DNA from: Hyphococcus sp.
GTDB taxonomy: Bacteria; Pseudomonadota; Alphaproteobacteria; Caulobacterales; Parvularculaceae
DNA length: 34,329 bases
Assembly: GCA_021776315.1 (NCBI GenBank)
Contig: JAJFGD010000235.1
Span: 1-34,329 of the forward strand
Reading direction: 5' to 3'
The notes under the pieces are model-generated. The model ran no database searches, was not told the DNA's origin, and saw nothing but the letters and a program-made list of their open reading frames with translations. Below, one piece after another: positions 1 through 9,719 of the stretch; the stretch's first letter is position 1, and each line of letters starts with the position of its first letter. The position numbers and the translations under genes are program-made.

Positions 1-780
1 GAAGATGACGACGTCAAAGCTGTGGTCTTGCGTATCGATAGCCCGGGTGGATCAGCATTCGCATCAGACATTATGCGCGACGAAATTCTGGCACTGAAAG
101 CCAGCGGCAAGCCAATCGTTGCTTCAATGGGATCGCTCGCCGCTTCTGGCGGATATTGGATTGCAGCGCCAGCAGACGAGATTTGGGCGTCGCCAACAAC
201 GATCACGGGCTCAATCGGGATTTTTGGATATTTCAATACGTTCGAAAATACCGCTGCTGAAATCGGTCTTTATGTTGATGGTGTTGGGACGACATCGCTG
301 TCACCATTGCTCGCGACGGGTATTGGTCCATTACCAGACGCTGCTTCTGACATCATTCAGCAGTCCATCGAGAACGGCTATGACCGTTTCTTGAAGGTTG
401 TTGGTGAAGGTCGCGGGTTAGAGCCTTCTTATGTCGACTCTGTTGGCCAAGGTCGGGTCTGGATTGGTGAGCGTGCACAAGAGCTACGTTTGGTCGACAA
501 GCTTGGTGACATTGATGATGCCGTCGCTGCGGCAGCCGCCCTAGCAAATCTTGAAGACTATGATGTTGTTGATATGACTGAAAAGCGCACACCGTTTGAA
601 GTCTTCTTTGGCGGGTCCGCAATGAAAGTGATGGCTATGACTGGCCTCGACAAAACAATACGAGCACAAAGCAATTCGCCTGCAGGCAAATTGGTCAAGC
701 AAGCGGAGGAGCAGTTTGAGTTCTTCTCTGAGTTCAATGATCCAAACGCTGCCTATGCACGGTGTCTTGCCTGCGAATAA
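1..780 (+). CDS. sppA: Signal peptide peptidase SppA, C-terminal part (5' end outside window)
   Basis: This is the C-terminal 259 residues of a membrane-bound serine peptidase that degrades cleaved signal peptides. The frame is open from base 1, so the listed ATG at 22 is internal; the sequence before it (EDDDVKAVV) continues the fold. Visible are the ClpP-like core motif LRIDSPGGS and the segment SMGSLAASGGYW, whose Ser (about residue 49 of this fragment) matches the nucleophile of E. coli-type 67 kDa SppA. The catalytic Lys of that type lies in the N-terminal half, outside the window. The reading frame ends in TAA and is followed closely by a strong hairpin terminator, so it is the last gene of its transcript. 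Family assignment is firm; full length is unknown. Confidence 0.93.
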   Translation, partial: EDDDVKAVVLRIDSPGGSAFASDIMRDEILALKASGKPIVASMGSLAASGGYWIAAPADEIWASPTTITGSIGIFGYFNTFENTAAEIGLYVDGVGTTSLSPLLATGIGPLPDAASDIIQQSIENGYDRFLKVVGEGRGLEPSYVDSVGQGRVWIGERAQELRLVDKLGDIDDAVAAAAALANLEDYDVVDMTEKRTPFEVFFGGSAMKVMAMTGLDKTIRAQSNSPAGKLVKQAEEQFEFFSEFNDPNAAYARCLACE

Positions 781-811
781 TAATCGCGCCTCGGCGCTAA
801 ATGACTAAAGG

Positions 812-846
812 GCCGGCACTGCCATTGCGCGGTGCCGGTTTTGTTT
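812..846 (+). terminator. Rho-independent terminator after sppA
   Basis: The arms CCGGCAC (813-819) and GTGCCGG (832-838) pair perfectly, extended inside by G-C pairs and a wobble around a short loop, and are followed by TTTTGTTT. The hairpin lies 30 bases after the sppA stop. It also overlaps the GTG (832) that the ORF track uses as the start of the next gene, which argues for a later start there. Confidence 0.85.
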
Positions 847-1425
847 ATGAAAGACCTAATGCGATATGCAGCGGCGTTAGAAGGGGCGGGCGACAAATCA
901 TTGCCGCCGGTACATCTTTGGAACCCCGATCATTGCGGCGATATCGACATGGTCATTAAGCGTGATGGCACCTGGTTTCACGAAGGCACGCCAATTGGTC
1001 GGGCGCGGCTTGTGCGGTTATTTTCAACTGTTCTTAAGATAGAAGATGATGACTATTTCCTGGTGACCCCGGTCGAGAAAATGCGCATCACCGTTGACGA
1101 TGTCCCGTTTGTTGCGGTTTTGATGCGGGTTGAAGGCGAGGGCAAAGACCAGCGCCTGATCTTTACGTCCAATGTTGGCGATGAGGTAACGGCCGGACCA
1201 GAAAACCAGCTTGTGTTTCGCAAGAGTGCTGTTCCTGGTGAAGATGCTCCCTATATAGACATGCGGGCAGGCCTGGAAGCGCGCATTGCCCGAGCGGTGT
1301 TTTATGACCTTGTCGCGCTGGGCAAAACCCACCAGATAGATGGCGATGAGAAATTTGGTGTTTGGTCACAGGGAGTTTTCTTCCCATTTGGACCAGCGGA
1401 TGAGGTTTTTTCCGCCAATCCGTAG
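847..1425 (+). CDS. DUF1285 family protein
   Basis: A 192-residue soluble protein of the DUF1285 family, widespread in Alpha- and Gammaproteobacteria and of unknown biochemical role. Recognisable stretches are VHLWNPDHCGDIDMVIKRDG, WFHEGTPIGR and LVRLFSTVLKIEDD-YFLVTPVEKMRI. The ORF track begins at GTG 832, but those codons form the 3' arm of the sppA terminator, so ATG 847 (or ATG 859) is preferred; no strong ribosome binding site is visible for either. There is no signal peptide or membrane segment. It stands just upstream of the Nudix and CCA-transferase genes, an order common in alphaproteobacteria, where these genes are usually co-transcribed. Function not known. Confidence 0.85.
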   Translation: MKDLMRYAAALEGAGDKSLPPVHLWNPDHCGDIDMVIKRDGTWFHEGTPIGRARLVRLFSTVLKIEDDDYFLVTPVEKMRITVDDVPFVAVLMRVEGEGKDQRLIFTSNVGDEVTAGPENQLVFRKSAVPGEDAPYIDMRAGLEARIARAVFYDLVALGKTHQIDGDEKFGVWSQGVFFPFGPADEVFSANP

Positions 1426-1473
1426 TGCCAATAAAATTGATCAGTAATCGTAACTAGGTTGAAAGCAGACAAT

Positions 1474-2124
1474 ATGGACTGGCGTACCCGCATCGAACAA
1501 AATTTAAACCGCGCTTCAGCGCAGCGGGTGCGCGCGATGTTCAGTGAGATCAATCCACACCTTGTCGGTGACAAACTATTTGAGAGCCGTTGGAGTGACA
1601 TTCGCAAGGATGCGGCTGTGCTCGTGCCGCTTATTCCGCGACCATCAGGACTTCATGTTGTTTTAACCGTGCGCTCATCGAATATGCCTTCCCACGCAGG
1701 ACAAATTAGCTTCCCCGGTGGCAAAGCGCATCCAGATGACGCAAGTCCGGTGGCGACCGCGCTGCGTGAAGCCCACGAGGAGGTCAATATTGCGCCGGAA
1801 CGGGTCGACGTAGTAGGGCGTCTTGGTGTGCATAAAGGCGGGCTTGGATTTTCCGTCACGCCAATTGTCGGCATTGTCGATTCGCAAACGGATTTTGTGC
1901 CATGCCCGCGCGAGGTTGCAGAGATTTTTGAAGTACCAATCGACTTTGTTGCGGACCTCAATAATCACGTGACGGAACAACGTGAACATAAGGGTGTAAA
2001 ATACAATATGTTTGCGGCACCCTATGGCCGTTTTCACATTTGGGGATTGACGGCGGGAATATTACGGACTTTGGCAGAAACGCTTCAGGACGGTGAAACC
2101 ATCAATGTTGAGACAGGCAGATGA
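1474..2124 (+). CDS. Nudix hydrolase, CoA pyrophosphatase (NudL-like)
   Basis: A 216-residue Nudix hydrolase of the NudL/UPF0035 type, expected to cleave coenzyme A and acyl-CoA to phosphopantetheine and 3',5'-ADP in the cytoplasm. The family's extra motif before the Nudix box, here SSNMPSHAGQISFPGGK, is present, and the box itself (residues about 82-106) reads GGKAHPDDASPVATALREAHEEVNI with the catalytic REAHEE core. As in other NudL proteins, Asp replaces the first Glu of the generic box. ATG 1474 gives a normal N-terminus (MDWRTRIEQ); TTG 1459 is the alternative. The stop overlaps the next start by ATGA, so it is translationally coupled to the CCA transferase. Substrate is inferred from the family. 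Confidence 0.88.
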   Translation: MDWRTRIEQNLNRASAQRVRAMFSEINPHLVGDKLFESRWSDIRKDAAVLVPLIPRPSGLHVVLTVRSSNMPSHAGQISFPGGKAHPDDASPVATALREAHEEVNIAPERVDVVGRLGVHKGGLGFSVTPIVGIVDSQTDFVPCPREVAEIFEVPIDFVADLNNHVTEQREHKGVKYNMFAAPYGRFHIWGLTAGILRTLAETLQDGETINVETGR

Positions 2125-3356
2125 GCAAGCAAGCGTCGTTGATTGGATTGACCCCAGAGCAGCGAACGCATTTTTCCTGGTTGAACGCGCCTAATCTTAA
2201 ATCAGTGATTGCAGCGCTTGATGCGGTTGACCCTGGTGGATCGCGCTTTGTCGGTGGTTGCGTGCGCGATAGTCTTTTGGGCGAACAACCCAAAGATTTT
2301 GATGTCGCCACACGCTTAACACCAGACGAAGTGATGGGCGCATTGAAGGCAGCAAAACTGGGTGCCGCCCCAACCGGGCTTGCGCATGGAACCGTAACCG
2401 CGATTGCTGACCACCAAGGAATAGAGGTAACGACGCTAAGATCCGATGTGGCAACGGATGGTCGACGGGCGGTCGTTGCCTTCACAAAAGATTGGGCCCA
2501 TGACGCAAACCGTCGCGACTTTTGTATGAACGCAATTTATGCAACGCCAGACGGCGAACTATTCGATCCGGTTGGTGGCCTTGCGGATATCGCGGCGCGG
2601 CGTGTTGCGTTTATCGGTGATGCGGAAAAACGTATTCGCGAAGATTATTTGCGCATTTTACGGTTCTTTCGTTTTACGGCCAGGTTTTCAGAAAACTTCG
2701 ACGATGCAGGGCTTGCGGCCTGCGCACGGTTGAAAGATGGTATCAGTGCTCTGTCTGCGGAGCGCATTGGTGCGGAGTTGATGGCCATCCTGACGCTTCC
2801 GCGGGCTAGCTTCGCTCTGAAAGCCATGAACAATACTGGTATCTTAGCGCAAATTTGGGATGCGCCGGCAAAACTTAAAAATTTTGATCGCTTAAAACGG
2901 GCAGCGCCGAATGTTGAAGCGCCGGTGGCGCTGGGGGTTTTATTTGGTGATGCCGGCGACGGTATTGGTGCAAGGCTGCGATTGTCGAATGCTGAAAAAG
3001 CGATTCGTTCAAAAGCGATGAAAGGGGCGACGGCGATTGAACGGAACATGGCCGAATCGCAAGTGCGCATTCTCATCTATCAACTCGGCCGCGATGTTTT
3101 TCAGGACGCTATTGCGGTGGCTCATGGCAATGATTCGATCGACGGGCCAGACCATGATCGCTTGCAAGATATTGCAGATAACTGGATGCCACCGGTTTTG
3201 CCCATTTCCGGGCGACATATTGTGGCCAAAGGGGTCAAGCCGGGTCCAGAGGTCGCGAAAACTCTGGCGCTCATTGAACAGCAATGGATAGACGAGGGCT
3301 TTCCAGGCGGAGATCGTGTCGAGGACATTCTGAAAGCGCATCTCCCAACGCACTGA
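2121..3356 (+). CDS. cca: CCA tRNA nucleotidyltransferase
   Basis: A 411-residue class II nucleotidyltransferase that adds or repairs the 3' CCA end of tRNA; paralogues in the same superfamily are poly(A) polymerases. The head domain shows GGSRFVGGCVRDSLLG (residues about 39-54), then the metal-binding carboxylates in PKDFDVATR (Asp59 and Asp61). RRDFCMNAIYA (131-141) is the conserved sugar/nucleotide-binding motif, and SAERIGAEL lies in the neck. The C-terminal third is the helical tail. ATG 2121 overlaps the Nudix stop by 4 bases. Since tRNA-Leu in this window encodes its own CCA, repair of worn ends is probably part of the role. CCA versus A-only specificity cannot be decided by eye. Confidence 0.9.
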   Translation: MSKQASLIGLTPEQRTHFSWLNAPNLKSVIAALDAVDPGGSRFVGGCVRDSLLGEQPKDFDVATRLTPDEVMGALKAAKLGAAPTGLAHGTVTAIADHQGIEVTTLRSDVATDGRRAVVAFTKDWAHDANRRDFCMNAIYATPDGELFDPVGGLADIAARRVAFIGDAEKRIREDYLRILRFFRFTARFSENFDDAGLAACARLKDGISALSAERIGAELMAILTLPRASFALKAMNNTGILAQIWDAPAKLKNFDRLKRAAPNVEAPVALGVLFGDAGDGIGARLRLSNAEKAIRSKAMKGATAIERNMAESQVRILIYQLGRDVFQDAIAVAHGNDSIDGPDHDRLQDIADNWMPPVLPISGRHIVAKGVKPGPEVAKTLALIEQQWIDEGFPGGDRVEDILKAHLPTH

Positions 3357-3488
3357 TCTTTGGCCGAATATCGCGAGCAATCTGCGCTGCGCGAAATTTT
3401 TTTACAAAATCACAGCCATTCCTGTTTGACCTGGGCCGTTGCAAGCGATTTTATGACGTAAAACAACCACTTTAGGGAGATATGCGGC

Positions 3489-5105
3489 ATGATGGGATTA
3501 ATGATGGACCGGCCGTTGCTGACGTCCGACATCCTCAAACACGCGGTGCGCAATTTTCGCAACACGGAAATTGTTACACGTACGGTTGAGGGCCCCATTC
3601 ATCGCTACACGATTGGCGACTCGGAAAAACGCATTTGTCAGCTGGCCAATGCTTTGCGTGCCATGGGTGTCAAACAAGGCGACCGCATTGGCGTCATTGG
3701 TTGGAATACGTACCGACAGTTCGAGATGTATTATGCGGTCAGCGGCATTGGGGCGGTCCTGCATACTATTAACCCGCGCTTAGGTCCTGAGAATGCGGCC
3801 TTCGTGATCAATCATGCAGAAGACGGCTATCTTTTCTATGACACGACATTTGCGCCTCTCGTCGCTGCTTTGCGTCCTCATCTGAAAACGGTGAAAGAAT
3901 ATGTCGTCCTCACCGATGCTGACCATGTTGGCGAAGCCGGAGCGGGCGCTTCTGTCTATGAAAATCTAGTGTCGGGCGAAGGCCAAACTTTTGACTGGCC
4001 GGAGTTCGATGAAAATTCGGCCGTCACGATGTGTTACACATCCGGCACAACAGGCGACCCAAAAGGCGTCTTATATTCACACCGTGCATTGGTGTTGCAA
4101 ACTTTCGCATCATGTTTGCCAACGGCACTTGGTGTGAAGGAAGGGGACGTCTTGTTACCGGTGGTACCGATGTTCCATGTGAATGCGTGGAACACACCAT
4201 TCTCTACATTGATGGTTGGCATCAAGCAGGTTTTCCCAGGCCCGCGCCTAGATGGCGAAGGTCTTTATGAATTGCTGGAGAGTGAAAAAGTTACATACTC
4301 CGCCGGCGTTCCAACTGTTTGGCTTGGCTTGCTGCAATATTTGCGTGAGTCCGGCAAAAAGCTAACCCACTTGAAGAAGGGGATGAGTGGTGGTTCTGCA
4401 TTGCCGGAGGCATTGATCCGCGGCTATCTCGAATATGGTGTCGAGCTACAACAAGGATGGGGCATGACGGAAATGTCACCGATCGGCACGGTCAATGTGT
4501 TGCCACCAGAAATCGAGGCTTTACCCGTCGACGAAAAAATCCCTTACCAGCTAAAAGCTGGTCGCGCGCTGCCATTTGTTGATATGCGGATCGCTGATGA
4601 AAGCGGCAAAGTATTAGAATGCGATGGTGTTTGCGAAGGGCAACTGCAAGTCCGTGGTCCTTGGATTATTGATGCCTATTATAAGGCAGAGGCCGAAACA
4701 CTCACGAAAGATGGGTGGTTCGATACGGGCGATGTCGCGACGATTGACCCCGATGGTTTTTTGACCATCACCGACCGATCGAAGGACGTTATTAAGACCG
4801 GCGGTGAGTGGGTGTCATCCATCGAAATCGAAAATGCAGCGCAGATGCACAAAGGCGTAGCACTCGCGGGCGTCATCGGCGTGCATCACCCGAAATGGCA
4901 AGAGCGTCCGTTATTGATTGTTGTGAAAACGGTTGGTGAAAACCCTACGCCTGAAGAGATCCAAGAGTTTTTGAAAGAAAAATTGGACAAGATCGCCTGG
5001 CCAGATGCGGTCGAATTTGTCGATGAAATTCCATTGGGCGCAACCGGCAAGGTTCTTAAAACGGAACTACGGAAGATGTTCAAGGACTATAAATTACCGG
5101 CTTAA
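3489..5105 (+). CDS. Fatty acyl-CoA synthetase (AMP-forming), AlkK/FadD-like
   Basis: A 538-residue member of the ANL adenylating superfamily that activates a carboxylic acid to its CoA thioester via an acyl-adenylate. The P-loop is [11 protein letters not shown] (residues about 183-193), followed by [21 protein letters not shown] (A5 motif), [34 protein letters not shown] (A7-A8 hinge) and the C-terminal catalytic lysine in [13 protein letters not shown]. Overall it resembles medium/long-chain acyl-CoA ligases of the AlkK and DmdB kind; substrate chain length cannot be read from sequence. AGGGAGA at 3474-3480 lies 8 bases before ATG 3489. It is probably a single-gene transcript, since the terminator follows about 45 bases after its stop. 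Confidence 0.9.
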   Translation: MMGLMMDRPLLTSDILKHAVRNFRNTEIVTRTVEGPIHRYTIGDSEKRICQLANALRAMGVKQGDRIGVIGWNTYRQFEMYYAVSGIGAVLHTINPRLGPENAAFVINHAEDGYLFYDTTFAPLVAALRPHLKTVKEYVVLTDADHVGEAGAGASVYENLVSGEGQTFDWPEFDENSAVTMCYTSGTTGDPKGVLYSHRALVLQTFASCLPTALGVKEGDVLLPVVPMFHVNAWNTPFSTLMVGIKQVFPGPRLDGEGLYELLESEKVTYSAGVPTVWLGLLQYLRESGKKLTHLKKGMSGGSALPEALIRGYLEYGVELQQGWGMTEMSPIGTVNVLPPEIEALPVDEKIPYQLKAGRALPFVDMRIADESGKVLECDGVCEGQLQVRGPWIIDAYYKAEAETLTKDGWFDTGDVATIDPDGFLTITDRSKDVIKTGGEWVSSIEIENAAQMHKGVALAGVIGVHHPKWQERPLLIVVKTVGENPTPEEIQEFLKEKLDKIAWPDAVEFVDEIPLGATGKVLKTELRKMFKDYKLPA

Positions 5106-5150
5106 GAAAATTGACGAAAACGAGCGCCATCATTGGTGGCGACCAAATGG

Positions 5151-5188
5151 AAACCCGGTTCAATAATCATTGAACCGGGTTTTTTCTT
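5151..5188 (+). terminator. Rho-independent terminator after the acyl-CoA ligase gene
   Basis: A perfect 14-bp stem AAACCCGGTTCAAT / ATTGAACCGGGTTT (5151-5164 and 5169-5182) with a 4-base loop AATC, followed by a T run. It lies between two convergent genes, touching the stop of the RND permease, so it may stop transcription from both sides. Confidence 0.93.
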
Positions 5189-8100
5189 ATCCAGTAACAG
5201 GTGTGCCGTCGCCGAGAGGGGGCTGGTCGTTGTTCTCGGTTAGTGCTTCATCAAAGTTTGGCTGTTTCTTGCCTTTAAAGAGATAGATGAAGAAGCGACG
5301 TATATCGGCTCCGATGGCATAAAGCGCTGGGACAAAGAACAATGTCACAAAGAGCGCAAATAAAACGCCGAATGAAAGCCCAACGCCGACAGGGACAAGA
5401 TAGGCGGCCTGGATCGATCGCTCCATCATCAAGGGGAGCAATCCGACAAAAGTCGTGAGCGACGTTAGCAGGATTGGGCGAAAACGTTTTGTGCCTGCTT
5501 CAACTAAAGCTTCAGCACCGTCCATGCCCTTTTCACGTAGCTTGTTAATGTAATCGATCAAAACCAAATTGTCGTTCACCGCGACACCCGCGGCGGCCAT
5601 GATCCCAAGATAGGAAAACAAGGACAAGGATAGACCAAGGAACAAATGTCCAATCATCGCCCCCGTAAAGCAAAACGGGATAGCCGCGAACAGAATGAGG
5701 ATCGGTTCAAAGTAAGATTTGAATGCCACCGCGACTAAGAAATAGGCAACGCCAATCGCAATCAATCCGAGGATCATGATTTCGGCCATGAATTCTGCCT
5801 GACCTTGGGCCCGGCCAATGTTGCCGCGCGTCACTGTCGTATGTCGAGCGTCAAATTCTTCAAAGTAGTCGTCCGACAAAGCCGTGCGGATTTCCTCAAT
5901 ACGTTCTGATGCGACTTCGGCGCTAACGATCACAGCCCGCTGGCGTTCACGTCGTAAGATCCGAGTGATACCGTCGGCAAAGCCGATGTCAGCAACAGAG
6001 TAGAGCGGTAATTCACGACCATCAGCTGTGCGGACACGCATGTTACGAAGATGATCGAGGGATTCCCGGTCGGAACGGGGGTAACGAACAAACACCCGGA
6101 CGTCCTGGCCGTCACGCGGCAAGCGTTGAACCTCTTCGCCGTAATAGCCTTGTCGCACCTGACGGGCCACATCAGCAATGGTTACACCCAATGCTTCTGC
6201 GCCAGGTTTCAGGTCAAACTGGATCTCGTCCGTTGAAGACTGCGTATCATTGACGACGTTGTACACGCCATCGAAGCTTCGCAGCTTATTCATTAGATCT
6301 TCTGCAGCAACATTCAGATCTTCAAGGCTTTTGGAATTCAATACATATTGAATGGGAGGACTATTGTCATTGCCTTGATAATGTACGGAGATCGTTTCCG
6401 CATCGGGAATTTCGCCGATAAGTTCACGTAAACTTTCTGCTGTTTCCTTTGCCGTCAATGTACGCGTCTCTGGCGGCACGAGTTTCACAAGGGCCAAAAC
6501 CTGATTGTCCCGTGAACGCGTATACCAGTTTTCGATCAGCTCGCCTTCGCCGCCGGTCAATTCTTTGACGTCGTCGACGAGTTGTTTTTCTGCGATCTGG
6601 ATTTGTTCGAGCACTTCCAAGGTGCGCGCATAGGGTGTGCCTTGCGGTAGATTGACGGTGATTTCGATTTGATCAGATTCAACCTCAGGCATGAAGGACG
6701 TGCGCACGATTCCATTTGTCAGCAATCCAATAGATAGGATCATTGCGCCTAAGAAACACGCAGCCGTTAGGTAGCGCCTTTTAATCGCTGTCTGAATGGC
6801 CGGGCGATAAACTTTGCGGGAAAAACGCACCACTGAGTCTGCAATTTTTTCTTGGAACTTAGCAATTTTCCCCGTGGGTTTTGTGGGCTTTAGATGTGAC
6901 AAGTGCGCCGGCAGAATGAGCAAGGATTCAACCAATGAAAAGGCCAATGCCAGAACAACAACGAGGGATATCGCTCGCGTAAATTCAGCCGTTCCGCCAC
7001 CAACAAACATCCATGGGGCAAAGAAGATCATGGTTGTTAAAACTGCAAAGATGACCGGCATGATCACCATTTTTGTGCCATTAACGGCGGCTTCAGCACC
7101 GGTTTCACCTTCTTCAATCTTACTATGAATGGCCTCGCCAACAATGATCGCGTCATCAACGATCACCCCGATGACGAGAAGGAAAGCAAAAGTGGATATC
7201 ATATTGAAGGAAACGCCAACCATCGGCAGGAACGCAACGCCACCGGCGAAGGCGACACCAATTCCGACCGCGACCCAAAAAGCCACGATCGGCCGTAGGA
7301 ACAACATCAGCGTGATGAGCACCAAAAGAAGCCCAGTCAAAAAGTTTGACATGATGGTGTCAATACGGCCGGTAAACGCATCTTCCTGATTGTCCCAAAC
7401 AGTAAGGGAGATACCTTCTGGTGCATTGGGACGCTCTTCTTCGAGATAGGCTTCGACTTCGCGCGAAATTTTGACAACGTCCATTTCCGGACCGCTCATC
7501 ACTTGCACGAGGATCGTGTGCTCACCATTGACGGTGGCGAGTAGATTGACCTCTTCAAACCCGTCTTTCACCGTTGCAATATCGCCAATGCGGACAACGG
7601 CACCACTGCCCAGTTGTCGGACAACGATGTTTTCAAAGTCCGCCTGGGTATCGGCCAATTTGCGGGTACGCAATTGCATATCCCCAAGATCAGTGCGGAC
7701 GCGACCGGCGGACAGATTGACGGATGACCCGCGGACAGCTTGTGCAACATCGTTGAAATTCAGCCCGTAGCGGCGCAAGGCTTCTTCGGAGACTTCAATA
7801 GAAACCTCTTCCTCGCGCACACCAAACAGATCCACTGACGGTACGCTTGGCAGTAAGGCGATGTCCCGACGGATTTTATCCGCATAGCGTTTTAGTATAC
7901 GTTCATCGACTTCCCCGCGAACGGCAATCCGTACGATTTCATTTCGGCTTTTGAATAGGCTGAGTTGAGCGGGCTCAGCCGCTGCAGGAAATGTATTGAC
8001 GGAATCAATTTCACGTTTGAGGTCTTGTAAGAACTTCGCTTCATCAAGATCATCATCACCGATGACAAAAACCGTGCCTTGGCTTTCAGCGGCTTCAGAC

Positions 8101-8345
8101 CACAATTGGTCTATGCCGTTGACGCGGCTGACGGCCTCTTCGAGGCGCACGACGATTTGTTCTTCAATATCTTGCGGTGAAGCACCGAGCCATTGCACTG
8201 AAATACGGGCGCCAGGCAATTCCACATAAGGATCAAGTTCTCGTTCGATGCGAAGGAAACCAACCACACCAGCAATGATGATTCCGAACATTAAGAGATT
8301 GGCTGCAACCTTGTTTCTCGCCCACCAGGAAATGATACCGTCCAT
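5187..8345 (-). CDS. RND efflux transporter, inner-membrane permease subunit
   Basis: A 1052-residue resistance-nodulation-division pump that exports substrates using the proton gradient, in complex with the adaptor encoded just upstream. The layout is typical: TM1 near residues 14-31, a first large periplasmic loop, a TM2-TM6 block from about 330, a second loop, then TM8-TM12 including GIMAAAGVAVNDNLVLID. TM4 carries the proton-relay pair in GVIVDDAIIVGE (Asp397-Asp398). The ORF track starts at 8438, but those codons lie inside the adaptor gene. ATG 8345 gives MDGIISWWARNKVAANLLM, a standard RND start, and is preceded by AGGAG overlapping the adaptor stop. Substrate unknown; the sequence is AcrB-like rather than a CusA metal pump. 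Confidence 0.93.
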   Translation of the reverse strand: MDGIISWWARNKVAANLLMFGIIIAGVVGFLRIERELDPYVELPGARISVQWLGASPQDIEEQIVVRLEEAVSRVNGIDQLWSEAAESQGTVFVIGDDDLDEAKFLQDLKREIDSVNTFPAAAEPAQLSLFKSRNEIVRIAVRGEVDERILKRYADKIRRDIALLPSVPSVDLFGVREEEVSIEVSEEALRRYGLNFNDVAQAVRGSSVNLSAGRVRTDLGDMQLRTRKLADTQADFENIVVRQLGSGAVVRIGDIATVKDGFEEVNLLATVNGEHTILVQVMSGPEMDVVKISREVEAYLEEERPNAPEGISLTVWDNQEDAFTGRIDTIMSNFLTGLLLVLITLMLFLRPIVAFWVAVGIGVAFAGGVAFLPMVGVSFNMISTFAFLLVIGVIVDDAIIVGEAIHSKIEEGETGAEAAVNGTKMVIMPVIFAVLTTMIFFAPWMFVGGGTAEFTRAISLVVVLALAFSLVESLLILPAHLSHLKPTKPTGKIAKFQEKIADSVVRFSRKVYRPAIQTAIKRRYLTAACFLGAMILSIGLLTNGIVRTSFMPEVESDQIEITVNLPQGTPYARTLEVLEQIQIAEKQLVDDVKELTGGEGELIENWYTRSRDNQVLALVKLVPPETRTLTAKETAESLRELIGEIPDAETISVHYQGNDNSPPIQYVLNSKSLEDLNVAAEDLMNKLRSFDGVYNVVNDTQSSTDEIQFDLKPGAEALGVTIADVARQVRQGYYGEEVQRLPRDGQDVRVFVRYPRSDRESLDHLRNMRVRTADGRELPLYSVADIGFADGITRILRRERQRAVIVSAEVASERIEEIRTALSDDYFEEFDARHTTVTRGNIGRAQGQAEFMAEIMILGLIAIGVAYFLVAVAFKSYFEPILILFAAIPFCFTGAMIGHLFLGLSLSLFSYLGIMAAAGVAVNDNLVLIDYINKLREKGMDGAEALVEAGTKRFRPILLTSLTTFVGLLPLMMERSIQAAYLVPVGVGLSFGVLFALFVTLFFVPALYAIGADIRRFFIYLFKGKKQPNFDEALTENNDQPPLGDGTPVTG

Positions 8346-8355
8346 TGGTTTTCTC

Positions 8356-9603
8356 CTAGTTGGTTGCTGTTGCAAGGGTGGTGGTTTCGTTGTCTGGCCG
8401 TCCGGCAACGGCAATCTCAATACCTTCTGCCGCGCCACGCACAGGCGAGGTTATGACCTGTTCACCTGGTCGTAGGCCACCAATCAATATGGCTCTCGTA
8501 CGATCAGAACTCGCCACGGTTACCTGTCGGATCTCCAACGTGTTTTCGTCCGTGGCAACAAAAACCTGATCATTGCCGCGGAGCGCCGTGCGGGGAATAA
8601 TCACACTGTCGTCAATCTCGCGTCCTTGGATTTCCGCATTAACGAACAAACCCGCCGCGATGGGCGCGCCATCATCGGCACCCTCGCCATATGGATCAAC
8701 AACCTGCGCATAGGCAAAAAGAACCCGTGTCTGTCGATCATAGCTGGAATCCGTATGGGCAATATGTCCTTGCCATTGCCGCGGGGCACCACCGACCAAG
8801 GCGGTCAGGATAACTTCGGGTCCGAGATCGTCGCCTTCGCTGCGTAAGCCAATAGAAAGCCCCAATTCACCGATCTCTGCATCGGTCAGCGGCAATGCCA
8901 CTTCCATGACATCGGTTGAGAATAGATCACCAAGATTGTCGCCTGGTCTGACAAACTGACCAATATTGGCAAATTGTGTTTGTACGCGTCCTTTAAAAGG
9001 GGCCCTAAGGACCGTGCGTTCTAATTGTAATTCGGCTTCGTGTAGTTGTGCCTGGGCTGAGGCGAGTGCCGCTTCAGCTTCGGCCATTTGTGGTTCACGG
9101 CGGGCGAGGGCGCTACCTTCACCTTCGCCAAGTTCATCCCATTCTTTTCGAGCGATGCGGGTCTCAGCCTCTTCACTTGCATATCGACTTCTGGCTTGAG
9201 CGACATTAGCGCGGGCCTGGACAACGCGGAATTTATATTCTGCCGGCTCGATGCGCACGAGAACATCGCCGGCTTCGAACGCGCCACCCTCAATAAATTG
9301 GGGTGCAACGAAATTAATCTTGCCGCTGACCTGTGAGGTCAGTGTAATTTGAGTGAGCGGTCTGGCTTCCCCTTGTGCATTAACCGATAGGCGCACTTTC
9401 TCAGACAATGCGTCTGCCACCACGACCGGCGTGGCCTTAATGACCTGTTCTTTTTCTTCGGGCTTTGGTGTGAAAATGCCCATGGCGATATTCGCGCCTA
9501 ATGCGCCAACGATGACGACGGCGGGTAAGCCCAGGACGAGCAATCGCTTAATGGCAAGGCCAATATCCTTTGGCTTCTTGATGAATGATAAACGCGGTCC
9601 CAT
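8356..9603 (-). CDS. RND efflux periplasmic adaptor (membrane fusion protein)
   Basis: A 415-residue HlyD/AcrA-family adaptor that links the RND permease to an outer-membrane channel. An N-terminal membrane anchor (about residues 20-43, LVLGLPAVVIVGALGANIAMG) is followed by a beta/lipoyl domain (LSVNAQGEARPLTQITLTSQVSGKI). An alpha-helical hairpin rich in Ala, Glu and Arg (ARANVAQARSRYASEEAETRIARKEWDE) comes next, then the second half of the lipoyl domain (LRAPFKGRVQTQFANIGQFVRPGD) and a C-terminal membrane-proximal domain. ATG 9603 is preceded by GGGAG. The stop is 10 bases before the permease start, so the two form one operon. No TolC-type gene or adjacent regulator is present. Substrate unknown. 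Confidence 0.9.
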   Translation of the reverse strand: MGPRLSFIKKPKDIGLAIKRLLVLGLPAVVIVGALGANIAMGIFTPKPEEKEQVIKATPVVVADALSEKVRLSVNAQGEARPLTQITLTSQVSGKINFVAPQFIEGGAFEAGDVLVRIEPAEYKFRVVQARANVAQARSRYASEEAETRIARKEWDELGEGEGSALARREPQMAEAEAALASAQAQLHEAELQLERTVLRAPFKGRVQTQFANIGQFVRPGDNLGDLFSTDVMEVALPLTDAEIGELGLSIGLRSEGDDLGPEVILTALVGGAPRQWQGHIAHTDSSYDRQTRVLFAYAQVVDPYGEGADDGAPIAAGLFVNAEIQGREIDDSVIIPRTALRGNDQVFVATDENTLEIRQVTVASSDRTRAILIGGLRPGEQVITSPVRGAAEGIEIAVAGRPDNETTTLATATN

Positions 9604-9700
9604 TGTCTTAACTCCCTTACTGCGTCGTCAATCGACACGGCTCCTGCCCGGTGCGGAGCCATTTGCCGAAGCGGTTATCTTCCTAGTGATCTTGTTAATA

Positions 9701-9719
9701 TCGCCGTAACCGACGGCGA
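9701..9719. repeat. Inverted repeat upstream of the RND operon (possible operator)
   Basis: TCGCCGT (9701-9707) and ACGGCGA (9713-9719) are perfect 7-bp arms around AACCG, about 100 bases upstream of the adaptor start codon. The position suits a regulator site or a short hairpin in the leader. No regulator gene is adjacent, so the binding protein is unknown. Confidence 0.4.

Noticed and set aside
7129-7389. 86-aa plus-strand ORF inside the RND permease gene
   Set aside because: It is an antisense frame of a well-conserved membrane gene, with Thr/Lys/Ile-rich composition typical of such shadows.
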